Notes: a model not told the origin generated them from the letters alone. A stretch of DNA of 64,000 nucleotides from Paractinoplanes tereljensis (GCF_016862435.1 NZ_BOMY01000002.1:124001-188000), one strand, 5' to 3'; positions 10,347-18,843 are shown, numbered from the stretch's first letter. A program made the numbers and translations.

Positions 10347-10402
10347 CACCCAATCGGCCACTGCTTCCCCGAGCAGTCCACCGACTCGGAAGGCATTCCC
10401 CC

Positions 10403-11377
10403 ATGCTTCGAAAGTCCCTGCTGGCCGGCGTCACCCTTGTGGTGGCGGCCGCGGCCAGCATCTACGGCCTGTCCACGGCCTCCGCCGCCACCTACCCCAA
10501 CCCGGGAGTCGTCACCGGCTCGACCGGGGCGCACGACCCGACGATCGTGAAGCGGCCCACCGGTGGTTACCTCCTCGCCACCACCGGTGCCGGCATCACG
10601 CTGAAAACCTCGGCCGACCGGACCGCGTTCGCCGACGCGGGTAAGGCCTTCCCCAGCGGCACCTCGTGGGCCACCCCGTACACCAACGGCAGTGCCGACC
10701 TCTGGGCGCCGGACATCTCGTACCAGGGCGGCAAGTACCTGATGTACTACGCCGCCTCTTCGTTCGGCTCCAGCAAGTCGGCGATCTTCCTGGCCGGCAG
10801 CACCACCGGCGCGGCCGGCTCGTGGACCAACTACGGCAAGGTCATCGAGTCCACCACCAGCAGCGGCTGGAACGCGATCGACCCGAACCTGACCGTCACC
10901 CCGTCCGGCGAGTGGTGGCTGACCTTCGGCTCCTTCTGGAGCGGCATCAAGATGGTCAAGATCAACCCGAGTAGCGGGAAGCGCGCGGACAGCACGATGT
11001 ACAACATCGCCGAGCGGTTCGTGAACTCCAAGTCGGTCGAGGCGCCGTTCGTCTACTACCACGGCGGCTACTACTACCTGTTCATGTCGTTCGACTTCTG
11101 CTGCCAGGGCGCGTCCAGCACGTACCGGACGATGGTGGCCCGATCCAAGACGATCACCGGGCCGTACGTGGACCGGGCCGGGGTCGCGACCACCGCGGGC
11201 GGCGGCACCCAGATCCTCGCCGCGCACGACGCCGTCTACGGCCCCGGACACCCGGCGGTGATCGCCGACGGGACCCAGGACGTGCTGGTCTACCACTACT
11301 ACACCAGCTCCGGCGCGGCCAAGCTCGGCATCAACCTGCTGGCCTGGGACTCGTCCGCCTGGCCCTACGTCTACTGA
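10403..11377 (+). CDS. Secreted GH43 arabinan endo-1,5-alpha-L-arabinosidase
   Basis: The 324-residue enzyme has a signal peptide (about 1-28, STASA) and a five-bladed GH43 propeller. The catalytic triad reads as Asp45 in AHDPT (base), Asp160 in NAIDPNL (pKa modulator) and Glu213 in SVEAPFV (acid). ADLWAPDIS and the C-terminal VYGPGHPA are typical of the endo-arabinanase subgroup. It should cut the alpha-1,5 backbone of plant arabinan outside the cell. GGAAGG is eight bases before the ATG. Ten bases separate it from the second GH43 gene, so the two form an operon. Confidence 0.9.
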   Translation: MLRKSLLAGVTLVVAAAASIYGLSTASAATYPNPGVVTGSTGAHDPTIVKRPTGGYLLATTGAGITLKTSADRTAFADAGKAFPSGTSWATPYTNGSADLWAPDISYQGGKYLMYYAASSFGSSKSAIFLAGSTTGAAGSWTNYGKVIESTTSSGWNAIDPNLTVTPSGEWWLTFGSFWSGIKMVKINPSSGKRADSTMYNIAERFVNSKSVEAPFVYYHGGYYYLFMSFDFCCQGASSTYRTMVARSKTITGPYVDRAGVATTAGGGTQILAAHDAVYGPGHPAVIADGTQDVLVYHYYTSSGAAKLGINLLAWDSSAWPYVY

Positions 11378-11387
11378 GGAGGAATCG

Positions 11388-12869
11388 ATGCTGCGCAAGA
11401 TCTTCTTGGCCGTCCTCCTCGCGGTGGTCGGCTCGATCGTGATCGTCTCCCGCCCGCACACCAGCGAGGCGGCCGTCGCCTTCACCAATCCGCTGGCCGC
11501 CGCGCCCTACGGCGCCGACCCGTGGATGGGTTACTACAACGGCTACTACTACGTGGCCGCCACCACCTGGAACTCGCAGATCGTGATCAAGAAGGCAACC
11601 TCGGTGGCCGCTCTCCCCGGCGCCTCCGAGTCGGTTGTCTTCACCGGCAGCGGCACCGCGAACTGCTGCAACATGTGGGCGCCCTCGCTGCACCGGCTGA
11701 CCGGGCCGAACGGCACCCGGTGGTACCTCTACTACACGGCCGGCACCACCGCGTGCTGCGACGGCCAGCGGTCGTACGTGCTGGAGAGCTCCGGCAACGA
11801 CCCGATGGGCCCGTACACCTACAAGGGACAACTGAACGTGCAGTCCGGCAACGGCTGGGCGATCGACGGCAGCGTGGCCACCATCAACGGCGCGAACTAC
11901 TACTTCTACTCGTCGTGGGTGGGCAACCTGCAGAGCCTGTTCGTGGCGCCGCTGTCCAACCCCTGGACGGTCAGCGCCTACGGAACGCGGATCTCCTATC
12001 CGACGTACTCGTGGGAGATGGTCGGCGGCAACACCGAGGAGGCGCCGTACGTCGTACAGCACAATGGGGTGACGTATTTGACCTTCTCCGCCAGTTCCTG
12101 CAACACCCCCGACTACAAGCTGGGCATGCTGACCCTGACCGGCAGCAACCCGCTGGCGGCGAGCTCGTGGACCAAGAAGAGCACCGCGATCTTCCAGCGC
12201 AGCGACGCGAACGGCGTCTACGGCCCCGGCGGCCAGGGCTTCTTCAACTCACCGGACGGCGCCGAGACGTGGCTGGTCTACCACGCCAACGAGAGCACCA
12301 CCCAGGGTTGCGGCGGCACCCGCACGACCCGGATCAAGAAGATCTCCTGGAATTCCGACGGAAGCCCCAATCTGGGTACGCCGGACAAGCTCTCAACATC
12401 CTTGACGGCCCCCGCCGGTGACCCGGGCGGCACGGTCTCGTTCCCGGTGGCCGGCACTCGCTACCGCGTCATCAACAAGAGCAGCGGCAAGGTCCTGGAC
12501 GCCCAGAACTGCGGCACCGCGAACGGCACCGCGATCCAGCAGTGGACGTCACTGGGCAACGCCTGCCAGCAGTGGACCTTCACCAAAACGACGAGCAACT
12601 ACTACCGGATAACCAACGCCAACAGCGGCACAGTCCTGGACTCGGTGAACTGCGGCGCCACCAATGGCACCGCCCTGAACCTGTGGTCCAGCCTGTCCAA
12701 CGTCTGCCAGGAGTGGAGCCTGACCCCGCTCAACGGCGGCTACTTGATAGCCAACCGCAGCAACGGCCTGGTCCTGGACGTAACGAATTGCGCCGCAACC
12801 GACGGCACAGCCGTACGCCAGTGGTCCGCCCTGGGAAACACCTGCCAGGAGTGGACCATCACCGCGTAG
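11388..12869 (+). CDS. Secreted GH43 alpha-L-arabinofuranosidase with ricin-type lectin domain
   Basis: The 493-residue protein has a signal peptide (1-29), a GH43 propeller (about 30-345) with likely catalytic Asp44 (GADPWM), Asp160 (AIDGSV) and Glu218 (TEEAPY), and a C-terminal ricin B/CBM13 domain (about 357-493). That domain holds three repeats of the pattern VLD-x-x-NC...NGTA...W...CQ-x-W, one per beta-trefoil lobe. Unusual paired cysteines (NCCNMW, ACCDG) lie in the catalytic domain. It would release arabinose from oligosaccharides made by the endo-acting neighbour. GAGGAGG overlaps the upstream stop codon, which indicates coupled translation. Exo-1,5 specificity is inferred from context. 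Confidence 0.88.
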   Translation: MLRKIFLAVLLAVVGSIVIVSRPHTSEAAVAFTNPLAAAPYGADPWMGYYNGYYYVAATTWNSQIVIKKATSVAALPGASESVVFTGSGTANCCNMWAPSLHRLTGPNGTRWYLYYTAGTTACCDGQRSYVLESSGNDPMGPYTYKGQLNVQSGNGWAIDGSVATINGANYYFYSSWVGNLQSLFVAPLSNPWTVSAYGTRISYPTYSWEMVGGNTEEAPYVVQHNGVTYLTFSASSCNTPDYKLGMLTLTGSNPLAASSWTKKSTAIFQRSDANGVYGPGGQGFFNSPDGAETWLVYHANESTTQGCGGTRTTRIKKISWNSDGSPNLGTPDKLSTSLTAPAGDPGGTVSFPVAGTRYRVINKSSGKVLDAQNCGTANGTAIQQWTSLGNACQQWTFTKTTSNYYRITNANSGTVLDSVNCGATNGTALNLWSSLSNVCQEWSLTPLNGGYLIANRSNGLVLDVTNCAATDGTAVRQWSALGNTCQEWTITA

Positions 12870-12876
12870 GACGCGA

Positions 12877-12909
12877 GTCTGGCCCGGGCGATGATCGCTC
12901 GGGCCAGAC
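12877..12909 (+). terminator. Terminator of the GH43 operon
   Basis: GTCTGGCCCG and CGGGCCAGAC form a perfect ten-base stem, extended by GCGA/TCGC around a TGA loop. It begins eight bases after the stop codon and has no U tract. Confidence 0.8.
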
Positions 12910-12922
12910 CGACTCCCAGGAT

Positions 12923-12963
12923 TTGCACAGACCGCGAACGCTACGGTGATATCGTGATATCAC
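12923..12963 (+). promoter_or_regulatory. vapBC promoter with tandem GTGATATC operator
   Basis: TTGCAC (12923-12928) and TGATAT (12947-12952) are 18 bases apart and make a plausible promoter. The minus-10 is buried in two adjacent GTGATATC copies (12946-12953, 12954-12961), and GTGATATCAC (12954-12963) is a palindrome. This is the expected place for VapB/VapBC autorepression. Confidence 0.65.
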
Positions 12964-12984
12964 GACAGGCGCCCGGAGGTGCAC

Positions 12985-13209
12985 ATGCCCAACATCCTCA
13001 TCCGCGATCTGAGCCAGGAAGCCGTCGATCGCATCGACGCAGCGGCCGCCAACCTGGGTCTCTCGCGCAACGAATATCTCCGCCGCAAGTTCGAGGAGGG
13101 CACCGGCCCCACCGACGGACAGACGGTCACCGACGACGACTGGCATCGATCAGCGGAGGCATTTGCCGATCTGGGCGACCCCGCGGTGATGGACTCAGCG
13201 TGGCGGTAA
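12985..13209 (+). CDS. vapB: VapB/FitA-type antitoxin
   Basis: The 74-residue antitoxin starts with a ribbon-helix-helix DNA-binding fold ([20 protein letters not shown], then [14 protein letters not shown]). Its acidic C-terminal tail ([14 protein letters not shown]) would wrap around the toxin's active site. GGAGG at 12975-12979 is five bases before ATG 12985; a GTG six bases earlier overlaps that site. Its stop codon overlaps the toxin start by ten bases, so the two are translated in a coupled way. It should repress its own promoter through the tandem GTGATATC repeats. Confidence 0.85.
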   Translation: MPNILIRDLSQEAVDRIDAAAANLGLSRNEYLRRKFEEGTGPTDGQTVTDDDWHRSAEAFADLGDPAVMDSAWR

Positions 13210-13616
13210 CGAGCTGGCTGATCGACAAATCCGCCTATGTGCGGCTCCAGCGTGGCGAGGCGGCCAACCGCGATGAGTGGAGCCGCCGCATCAGCCGAGG
13301 GCTTGTCCGCCTTTCCGCGATCACCCGACTGGAACTCGGCTATTCGGCCCGCTCCGGCGAAACGGGCCGCCAGCAGTTCGCCCTCCCACCGCTGGCATTG
13401 ATGCCGATCGAGCACCTCACGCCGGCTATCGAAGATCGAGCCTTCGAAGTTCAGATGCTCCTCGCCGACCGCGGTCTGCACCGCGCCCCGTCCATCCCCG
13501 ACCTGCTGATCGCGGCGACAGCCGAGAAGGCCGGCCTGACCGTACTAGCGGTCGACAAGGACTTCGACCTCATCGCGGACATCACCGGCCAGCCCGTCGA
13601 CACCTTGGCCGCCTGA
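13200..13616 (+). CDS. vapC: VapC-type PIN-domain ribonuclease toxin
   Basis: The 138-residue toxin is a PIN-domain endoribonuclease. Its acidic active-site residues are visible as Asp in SWLIDKSAY, Glu in ITRLELGYS, Asp in SIPDLLIAA and Asp in LAVDKDFD. When freed from VapB such toxins cleave tRNA or rRNA and stop growth. The GTG at 13200 overlaps the end of vapB. A strong hairpin follows at 13624-13664. The pair is complete and shows no frameshift, so it is probably active. Confidence 0.88.
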   Translation: MAVTSWLIDKSAYVRLQRGEAANRDEWSRRISRGLVRLSAITRLELGYSARSGETGRQQFALPPLALMPIEHLTPAIEDRAFEVQMLLADRGLHRAPSIPDLLIAATAEKAGLTVLAVDKDFDLIADITGQPVDTLAA

Positions 13617-13623
13617 ATTTCAT

Positions 13624-13664
13624 GCGCGAGGGCCCCCGGCGTTTCCGGCCCGAGGCCCTCGCGC
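13624..13664. terminator. Terminator after vapC
   Basis: GCGCGAGGGCC (13624-13634) and GGCCCTCGCGC (13654-13664) form a perfect 11-base stem with a 19-base loop. It lies between vapC and the exonuclease gene, whose promoter starts right after it. Confidence 0.75.
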
Positions 13665-13672
13665 TGCCTAGC

Positions 13673-14260
13673 ATGAGCCGGGTGATCGTGATCTTCGACC
13701 TTGAGTACACGACCTGGGTGGGTGCGCAGGAGCGTGGCTGGACCGGGCCGGGCGAATTTCGCGAGGTGGTGCAGATCGGGGCTCTGCGGGTCGACACCGC
13801 GACGCTGGCGGTGGACGGCGAGTTCGACGTGCTGGTCCGGCCGGTGCGCAACCCGCGGCTCTCCGACTTCTTTCAGCAGCTGACCGGCATCACCGACGGG
13901 GACGTGGCGACGCACGGGGTCGGGTTCGCCGATGCGCTTGACGACTTCGTGAAGTTCTGCGACGGCGCCTACGCACTCTCCTACGGCAACGACATGGTCA
14001 TCCTCGGCGAGAACCTCATCCTCCAGTCCCCACCGGACCGCGCGCCGGCCCGCCCGCTGCCGCCGTTCGCCAACATCCGCCCCTACCTGAACCGCGCCCT
14101 GCCGGTCACCGCGTCGCTGCCCTCCGGCCAGCTGGCCGCCGCGCTGGACCGCCCCGGCCCGGCCGAGTCGACCCACAACGCCGTGGCCGACTGCCACTCG
14201 ATCCTCGAGGCCCTGCGCCACCTGCGCTCCCAGAATCGCCCCATCTTCGACCTCGGCTAA
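13673..14260 (+). CDS. DEDDh 3'-5' exonuclease
   Basis: The 195-residue product is a single-domain exonuclease of the RNase T/DnaQ type. Visible acidic motifs are IFDLEYT (ExoI), the middle Asp in SYGNDMVIL (ExoII) and HNAVAD (ExoIII with the catalytic His). It would trim DNA or RNA 3' ends; the substrate is unknown. The ATG at 13673 has no ribosome site. TAGCAT at 13669-13674 sits seven bases before an in-frame GTG at 13682, so a leaderless message starting at that GTG, with the protein beginning VIVIFDLEY, is a good alternative. Confidence 0.85.
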   Translation: MSRVIVIFDLEYTTWVGAQERGWTGPGEFREVVQIGALRVDTATLAVDGEFDVLVRPVRNPRLSDFFQQLTGITDGDVATHGVGFADALDDFVKFCDGAYALSYGNDMVILGENLILQSPPDRAPARPLPPFANIRPYLNRALPVTASLPSGQLAAALDRPGPAESTHNAVADCHSILEALRHLRSQNRPIFDLG

Positions 14261-14616
14261 CGCTCCTTTTAGGTACGCCGTCGGACAAGTCCCGTGACAC
14301 ACGGTCCCGCTGAGCGGAACTCACCCTCCGCGCGCCCGCCACGGGCGGTCCCGGCCCAAGACCTCAACCACCACCCGCCCCACGCGCAGATGACGGCTCA
14401 CCCCCCGCCAGCCAGGACAAACACCAGCCCGTTCGACAGTTTGCTCTGCTCACCTATACGCGCAGCGCGTATTGGTAAGCAGAGCAAAGGGTGTTCGGTT
14501 GCGCGAGCGGCGCGGCACGTGCCGGTGTTGCACGTCGGTCGCGCGGTGGCGGCGGTCGGGGGTAAATGCGGTTGTGGACGGTGTCGCCCGTATCGGCAAA
14601 GGGTTTGATTCTGGGT
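14261..14616. other. 356-base gap without a credible gene
   Basis: This lies between the convergent exonuclease and acetyltransferase genes. Short open frames are present but lack ribosome sites and family features. The only clear element is the long hairpin at 14440-14488. The right part (about 14490-14616) is GC-rich and featureless. Confidence 0.6.
14440..14488. repeat. Long AT-richer hairpin element
   Basis: TTTGCTCTGCT (14440-14450) pairs perfectly with AGCAGAGCAAA (14478-14488). After two mismatches the stem continues with ATACGCGC/GCGCGTAT around a one-base loop. At 49 bases it is much longer and less GC-rich than other terminators in the window. It may be a bidirectional terminator or a dispersed palindromic repeat. 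Confidence 0.6.
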
Positions 14617-15132
14617 CTAGCGGAGGCCTACGCAGTCGTTTTCCCAGAAGGTGTCTGCGTAGACGAACGTGCCGGTCATCCATGGCTCGTAGGCGGACAG
14701 GCGCACGACCTGGAAGCCTGGGTCGGGGATGCGCAGGGAAGGCTTGCGGAAGTCGTGGTCTCGGGCCGTGGTGAAACCCGCGCGGGAGTAATAGGCCGGG
14801 TCGCCCTCCAGGAAGACCAGGGGGACGCCGCGCTCATCAAGCTCGCGCAGGCCGGCTGCGATCAGGGCGGAACCTATGCCTCGGCGCTGCCATTCGGGGA
14901 CTACCGAGAGTGGGCTCAGGGTCTGGACCTCTACCAGCCGGGGTGGTGCGTCGAGCAGGCACCGGCTGAACATGATGTGGCCTACGACCTCGCCTGCCTC
15001 CTCGGCGACCAGCGAGAGCGTGGCCGGGCGCAAGGCGGCGACCAGCCCCACCACTCGCTCCTCGCCGAACGCACGCCGGACGACAGACTCGACGGCCAGC
15101 TGGTCACGCGGTTCTTCCCGGCGCACGGTCAT
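14617..15132 (-). CDS. GNAT family N-acetyltransferase
   Basis: The 171-residue protein has the GNAT fold. Motif A with the acetyl-CoA loop is LSVVPEWQRRGIGSALI, followed by LIAAGLRELDERGV, the beta-bulge LEGDPAYYSRAGF and a late PDPGFQVV. Such enzymes acetylate amines of small molecules, peptides or antibiotics; the substrate is unknown. The ATG at 15132 is preferred because TACCTT ends six bases before it and no ribosome site exists; a longer reading from 15168 would cross that promoter. It lies downstream of ggt but behind a terminator, so it is probably transcribed alone. Confidence 0.85.
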   Translation of the reverse strand: MTVRREEPRDQLAVESVVRRAFGEERVVGLVAALRPATLSLVAEEAGEVVGHIMFSRCLLDAPPRLVEVQTLSPLSVVPEWQRRGIGSALIAAGLRELDERGVPLVFLEGDPAYYSRAGFTTARDHDFRKPSLRIPDPGFQVVRLSAYEPWMTGTFVYADTFWENDCVGLR

Positions 15133-15168
15133 GGCCGGAAGGTAGCGACCAGGGGCCGGGAGCGGCAA
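15133..15168 (-). promoter_or_regulatory. Leaderless promoter of the GNAT gene
   Basis: TTGCCG (15168-15163), an 18-base spacer and TACCTT (15144-15139) are followed six bases later by the ATG, so transcription would start on the start codon. It overlaps the terminator stem of the upstream ggt gene. Confidence 0.55.
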
Positions 15169-15186
15169 AGGAATTACCGCTCCCGG
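15156..15186 (-). terminator. Terminator downstream of ggt
   Basis: CCGGGAGCGG (15156-15165) and CCGCTCCCGG (15177-15186) form a perfect ten-base stem seven bases after the ggt stop codon on the minus strand. Confidence 0.65.
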
Positions 15187-15192
15187 AAAGAC

Positions 15193-16959
15193 CTAGCGAA
15201 CCACCCCGGCTGCCCCGCCACCTCGGCGGACCGGCTCGGCCGAGGCGATGAAGCCCCCGCCTCTGGTCAGCTCGATCGCGGTCGCGGCGCCCAGCTCGGG
15301 GACATCGGCCGCGAACGAATGACCCAGCGGCAGCAGCGACGGACCATACGTGGTGTGGAAGGCCGGCTCGGCCTGGATGCCGGCCGTGTTGCGCTGGGAG
15401 GCGCGCGGTGCGGCCATCGCCTCGGGCAGCGACTGGCCCAGGATCAGGCGGTTTACCAGGATCTGCAGCACCGTGGTGATGATGGTGGCGCCGCCGGGCG
15501 AACCCAGGGCCAGGAACGGCTTGCCGTCCTTCAGCACGATCGTCGGGCTCATCGAGCTGCGCGGGCGCTTGCCGGGACCCGGCAGGTTCGGGTCGGCCGC
15601 GGGGGCCTGGGTGTTGGTGAAGTTGAAGTCGGTCAGTTCGTTGTTGAGCAGGAACCCCCGGCCGGGCACCACGATGGCGTTGCCGCCGGTCTGCTCGATG
15701 GTGAAGGTGTACTCGACGACGTTGCCCCACCTGTCGGCAATGGTCAGGTTGGTGGTCGACTGGCCCTGTTCGGTGGGGCCGCCGACGGTGGCCGGCGTGC
15801 AGCCGCGGGCGTTGATGTCGCCCGGCGGCACCGGCTTGGTCAGCGCGACGGTCGGCGAGATCTGGCAGGCGCGCTGCCGCGCCCACGAATCGGAAGCAAG
15901 CTTCCGCAGAACATCCGGCGAGGTGTACGCGCCGACATAGCGACCGCGGTCGGCGAAGGACAGCGCCGACGCCTCGAGGTAGGTGTGCAGGACCTGGGTG
16001 AGGTCGGTGGGGTTGACCTTCTCCAGGATGTTGAGCGCCTCGCTCACCGCGGTGCCACCGCTGGACGGCGTGGACATGCCGTAAACCGACAGGCCTCGGA
16101 AGTCGGAGCGGGTCGGGGCCGGTCGGCGCACGTCATAGCGTGCGAGATCGTTCGCGGTGAGCACACCCGGGCGAATGGGGTACGCCCAGGTGCCGATCGG
16201 GTTGGCGGACACCGGCGGGTGCTGCACGGCCTGGATGATGTCCCGGCCGACCGCACCCCGGTACAGCACGTCGGTGCCCTTGCGGGCGATCAGCCGATAG
16301 GTGTCGGCCAGGTCGGGGTTGCGCTGAGTGGAGCCGACCGCCGGCGGCGCGCCACCGGGCAGGTAGAGCGCCTTGGTGGAGTCGAACTGGCCGAACGCGG
16401 CCGCGTTGTCGGCGATCTGCTGGCGGAAGGTCGCGTCGACCGGGAAGCCGCGGTCGGCCACCGAAGCGGCCGGCTTGAGCAGCGAGGCCAGCGACCGGGT
16501 GCCCCAGGAACGCGCGGCGGTCTCCCAGGTGGCGAGGGTGCCGGGCACGCCGACCGAGAGGCCGCTGACCCGGGCCTCCTGGAAGTCGTAGGGCAGACCG
16601 TCGGCCGGGTCGATGAAGTAGGTGGACGTCATGGTGGCCGGGCCGGCCTCGCGGCCGTCGATGGTGGAGACCCGGCGATGTTTGGCGTCGTAGTAGACGA
16701 AGAAGCCGCCACCCCCGATGCCGGCCGAGAACGGCTCGGTGACGCCGAGGGTGGCCGCCGCCGCGACGGCCGCGTCGACCGCGTTACCGCCGCGGCGAAG
16801 CACGTCCAGCCCGACCGCCGTGGCCGTGGGGTCGACGGTTGCGACCGCTCCCCCGTATCCCGTGGCGGTCGGGCCCAGCACAGACGGTGACGCGGCGGCG
16901 GGGGCCGCTACGAGAACCGAAGCGAGAGTAGCTACTGCAAGTACCGGCAAGATCCGCAT
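15193..16959 (-). CDS. ggt: Gamma-glutamyltransferase, downstream copy
   Basis: The 588-residue precursor is a secreted gamma-glutamyltransferase/glutathione hydrolase, an Ntn hydrolase that cleaves itself into two chains. A signal peptide (1-23) is followed by GGNAVDAAVAAAATLGVTEP, the usual opening of the large chain. The autocleavage nucleophile is Thr402 in STTNLT, and LLNNELTDF and GSPGGATIITTVLQ mark the small chain. The family's TTH is TTN here. It acts on gamma-glutamyl peptides outside the membrane. A GGAGG lies just before the ATG. It is the second of two tandem copies. Its upstream region repeats that of the other copy, 1824 bases away. Confidence 0.92.
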   Translation of the reverse strand: MRILPVLAVATLASVLVAAPAAASPSVLGPTATGYGGAVATVDPTATAVGLDVLRRGGNAVDAAVAAAATLGVTEPFSAGIGGGGFFVYYDAKHRRVSTIDGREAGPATMTSTYFIDPADGLPYDFQEARVSGLSVGVPGTLATWETAARSWGTRSLASLLKPAASVADRGFPVDATFRQQIADNAAAFGQFDSTKALYLPGGAPPAVGSTQRNPDLADTYRLIARKGTDVLYRGAVGRDIIQAVQHPPVSANPIGTWAYPIRPGVLTANDLARYDVRRPAPTRSDFRGLSVYGMSTPSSGGTAVSEALNILEKVNPTDLTQVLHTYLEASALSFADRGRYVGAYTSPDVLRKLASDSWARQRACQISPTVALTKPVPPGDINARGCTPATVGGPTEQGQSTTNLTIADRWGNVVEYTFTIEQTGGNAIVVPGRGFLLNNELTDFNFTNTQAPAADPNLPGPGKRPRSSMSPTIVLKDGKPFLALGSPGGATIITTVLQILVNRLILGQSLPEAMAAPRASQRNTAGIQAEPAFHTTYGPSLLPLGHSFAADVPELGAATAIELTRGGGFIASAEPVRRGGGAAGVVR

Positions 16960-17019
16960 CGATCCTCCGAAGTAGGCAAAGGTAGCTGTCTATCCCTGCC
17001 TACCAGAGTTCGAGGGCCA
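16960..17019 (-). repeat. Downstream copy of the duplicated ggt leader
   Basis: It corresponds base for base, with scattered differences, to 18784-18843. It holds the ribosome site, a 30-base spacer containing GGTAGCTGTCTATCC, and about 30 bases that in the other copy are the end of the ABC exporter gene and here are the end of the upstream ggt gene. It marks the joint of the tandem duplication. Confidence 0.75.
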
Positions 17020-18783
17020 CAGCACGGCGGCAGCCCCACCGCCTCTGCGGACCGGCTCGGCCGAGGCGATCACGCCGCCGTAGCCGGTGAACTCCATCGC
17101 GGTCGCCGCGCCCAGCTCGGCCATGTCCGGGCCGAAGGTATGACCCAATGCGGTCAGCGACGGCCCGTAGGCAACATGGAAAGCGGGCTCGGCCTGGATG
17201 CCGGCCGAGTTGCGCTGCGAGGCCCTCGGTGCGGCCAGTGCCGCAGGCAGCGGCATGCCCAGGAGCAGCCGGTTCACCAGGATCTGCAGCACGGTCGTGA
17301 TGATCGACGCGCCGCCCGGCGAGCCCAGGGCCAGGAACGGCTGGCCGTGCTTCAGCACGATCGTCGGGCTCATCGAGCTCCGCGGCCGCTTGCCGGGGCC
17401 GGGCAGATTCGGATCAGGGGCAGCACCCTGCGAGGGCACGAAGTTGAAGTCGGTCAGCTCGTTGTTGAGCATGAAGCCGCGCCCGGGCACCACGATCCCG
17501 TTGCCGCCGAACTGCTCCAGGGTGAAGGTCCACTCGACGACGTTGCCCCAGCGGTCGGACACCGTGATGTTGGTGGTGCTCCGACCGGTGTCGGGGGTCA
17601 GCGAGGCCGCGGTGGGCGTACACCCGGAGGCATTGATGTCGCCAGGGGCGACCGGTTTTGACAGCGCCGAAGTCGGTGAGATCTGGCAGGCGCGCTGCCC
17701 GGCCCAGCGGTCCGAGGCCAGCTTCCGCAGGACATCCGGCGAGGTGTACGCACCCACGTAGCGGCCGCGGTCGGCGAAGGCGAGCGCCGACGCCTCGAGG
17801 TAGGTGTGCAGCACCTGCGTGACGTCAGCCGAGGACGGGTTCACCTTCTCCAGGATGTTGAGCACCTCGCTGACCGCCGTGCCACCGCTGGACGGGGTGG
17901 ACATGCCGTAGACCGACAGCCCCCGGAAGTCGGAGCGAGTCGGCGCCGGCCGCCGCACCTGATAGCCCGCAAGATCATCCAAGGTCAAATTCCCAGGCCG
18001 GATCGGGTACGCCCAGGAGCCGACCGGATTGGCCGAGACCGGCGGGTGCTGCACCGTCTTGACCAGGTCGGCACCGATCGGCCCCCGGTAGAAGGCGCCG
18101 ATGCCCTGCGCCGCGATCTGCCGGTAGGTGGCCGCCAGGTCGGGGTTGCGCTGGGTCGAGCCGAGCGCGGGCGGCGCACCGCCGGGCAGGTAGAGCGCCT
18201 TGGTCGAGTCGAACTGCCCGAACGCCGCCAGGTTGTCGTTGATCTGCTGGCGGAACTGGGCGTCGACCGGGAACCCGCGTTCGGCCACGGCGGCGGCCGG
18301 CCGCAGCAGCGAGGCCAGCGAGCGGGTGCCCCACTGCCGCAGCGCGGTGTCCCAGGTGGCGAGCGCGCCGGGCACGCCGACCGAGAGGCCGCTGACCCTG
18401 GCCTCCTGGAAGTCGTAGGGCAGGCCGTCGACCGGGTCGATGAAGTAGGTCGGCGTCATCGTGGCGGGCCCGGTCTCCCGGCCGTCGATGGTGGAGACCC
18501 GGCGGTGTTCGGCGTCGTAGTAGACGAGGAAGCCGCCGCTGGCCGGCCCGGCCACGAACGGTTCGGTGACCCCGAGGGTGGCGGCGGCCGCGACGGCCGC
18601 GTCGATCGCGTTGCCGCCGTGCCGCAGCACGTCAAGCCCGGCGGCGGTCGAGGTCGCGTCGACTGTCGCGATCCCGCCGCCGCGCCCGGTCGCGGTCGGG
18701 CCGAGAACAGGCGCCGCAGAGGCGGGCGCCGCGATGAATACGGTAGAGAGGGAAGCTACTGCTAGAACCGGCAAGATCCGCAT
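16990..18783 (-). CDS. ggt: Gamma-glutamyltransferase, upstream copy
   Basis: The 597-residue paralogue is highly similar to the downstream copy over its whole length, with the same signal peptide start (MRILPVLAV), Thr403 in STTNIT as predicted nucleophile, LLNNELTDF (after MLNNEL here) and GSPGGASIITTVLQ. Its last residues, LWPSNSGRQG, are absent from the other copy, which ends AAGVVR. They align in frame with the end of the upstream ABC exporter (WAASSGSKG), so the C-terminus was extended at the duplication joint. It starts 30 bases after the exporter gene and may be read from the same transcript. Confidence 0.92.
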   Translation of the reverse strand: MRILPVLAVASLSTVFIAAPASAAPVLGPTATGRGGGIATVDATSTAAGLDVLRHGGNAIDAAVAAAATLGVTEPFVAGPASGGFLVYYDAEHRRVSTIDGRETGPATMTPTYFIDPVDGLPYDFQEARVSGLSVGVPGALATWDTALRQWGTRSLASLLRPAAAVAERGFPVDAQFRQQINDNLAAFGQFDSTKALYLPGGAPPALGSTQRNPDLAATYRQIAAQGIGAFYRGPIGADLVKTVQHPPVSANPVGSWAYPIRPGNLTLDDLAGYQVRRPAPTRSDFRGLSVYGMSTPSSGGTAVSEVLNILEKVNPSSADVTQVLHTYLEASALAFADRGRYVGAYTSPDVLRKLASDRWAGQRACQISPTSALSKPVAPGDINASGCTPTAASLTPDTGRSTTNITVSDRWGNVVEWTFTLEQFGGNGIVVPGRGFMLNNELTDFNFVPSQGAAPDPNLPGPGKRPRSSMSPTIVLKHGQPFLALGSPGGASIITTVLQILVNRLLLGMPLPAALAAPRASQRNSAGIQAEPAFHVAYGPSLTALGHTFGPDMAELGAATAMEFTGYGGVIASAEPVRRGGGAAAVLWPSNSGRQG

Positions 18784-18843
18784 CGATCCTCCACAGTGGG
18801 CAAAGGTAGCTGTCTATCCTTTGCTACCAGATGACGCGGCCCA
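18784..18843 (-). repeat. Upstream copy of the duplicated ggt leader
   Basis: This is the partner of 16960-17019 at a distance of 1824 bases. It includes the final codons and stop of the ABC exporter gene and the 30-base gap to ggt. GGTAGCTGTCTATCC is identical in both copies. Confidence 0.75.

Noticed and set aside
14294..14683. Short frames in the gap after the exonuclease gene
   Set aside because: They have no ribosome site or promoter, are rich in Pro and Arg and cross the 14440-14488 hairpin.
14566..16890. Open reading frame of 774 codons on the plus strand across ggt
   Set aside because: It runs antisense to a clear gamma-glutamyltransferase, has no family features and is an effect of high third-position GC. 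The same holds for long frames at 156-1547, 20826-22550, 22589-24148, 26250-27620, 35092-36750, 37268-38938 and 44659-45939.
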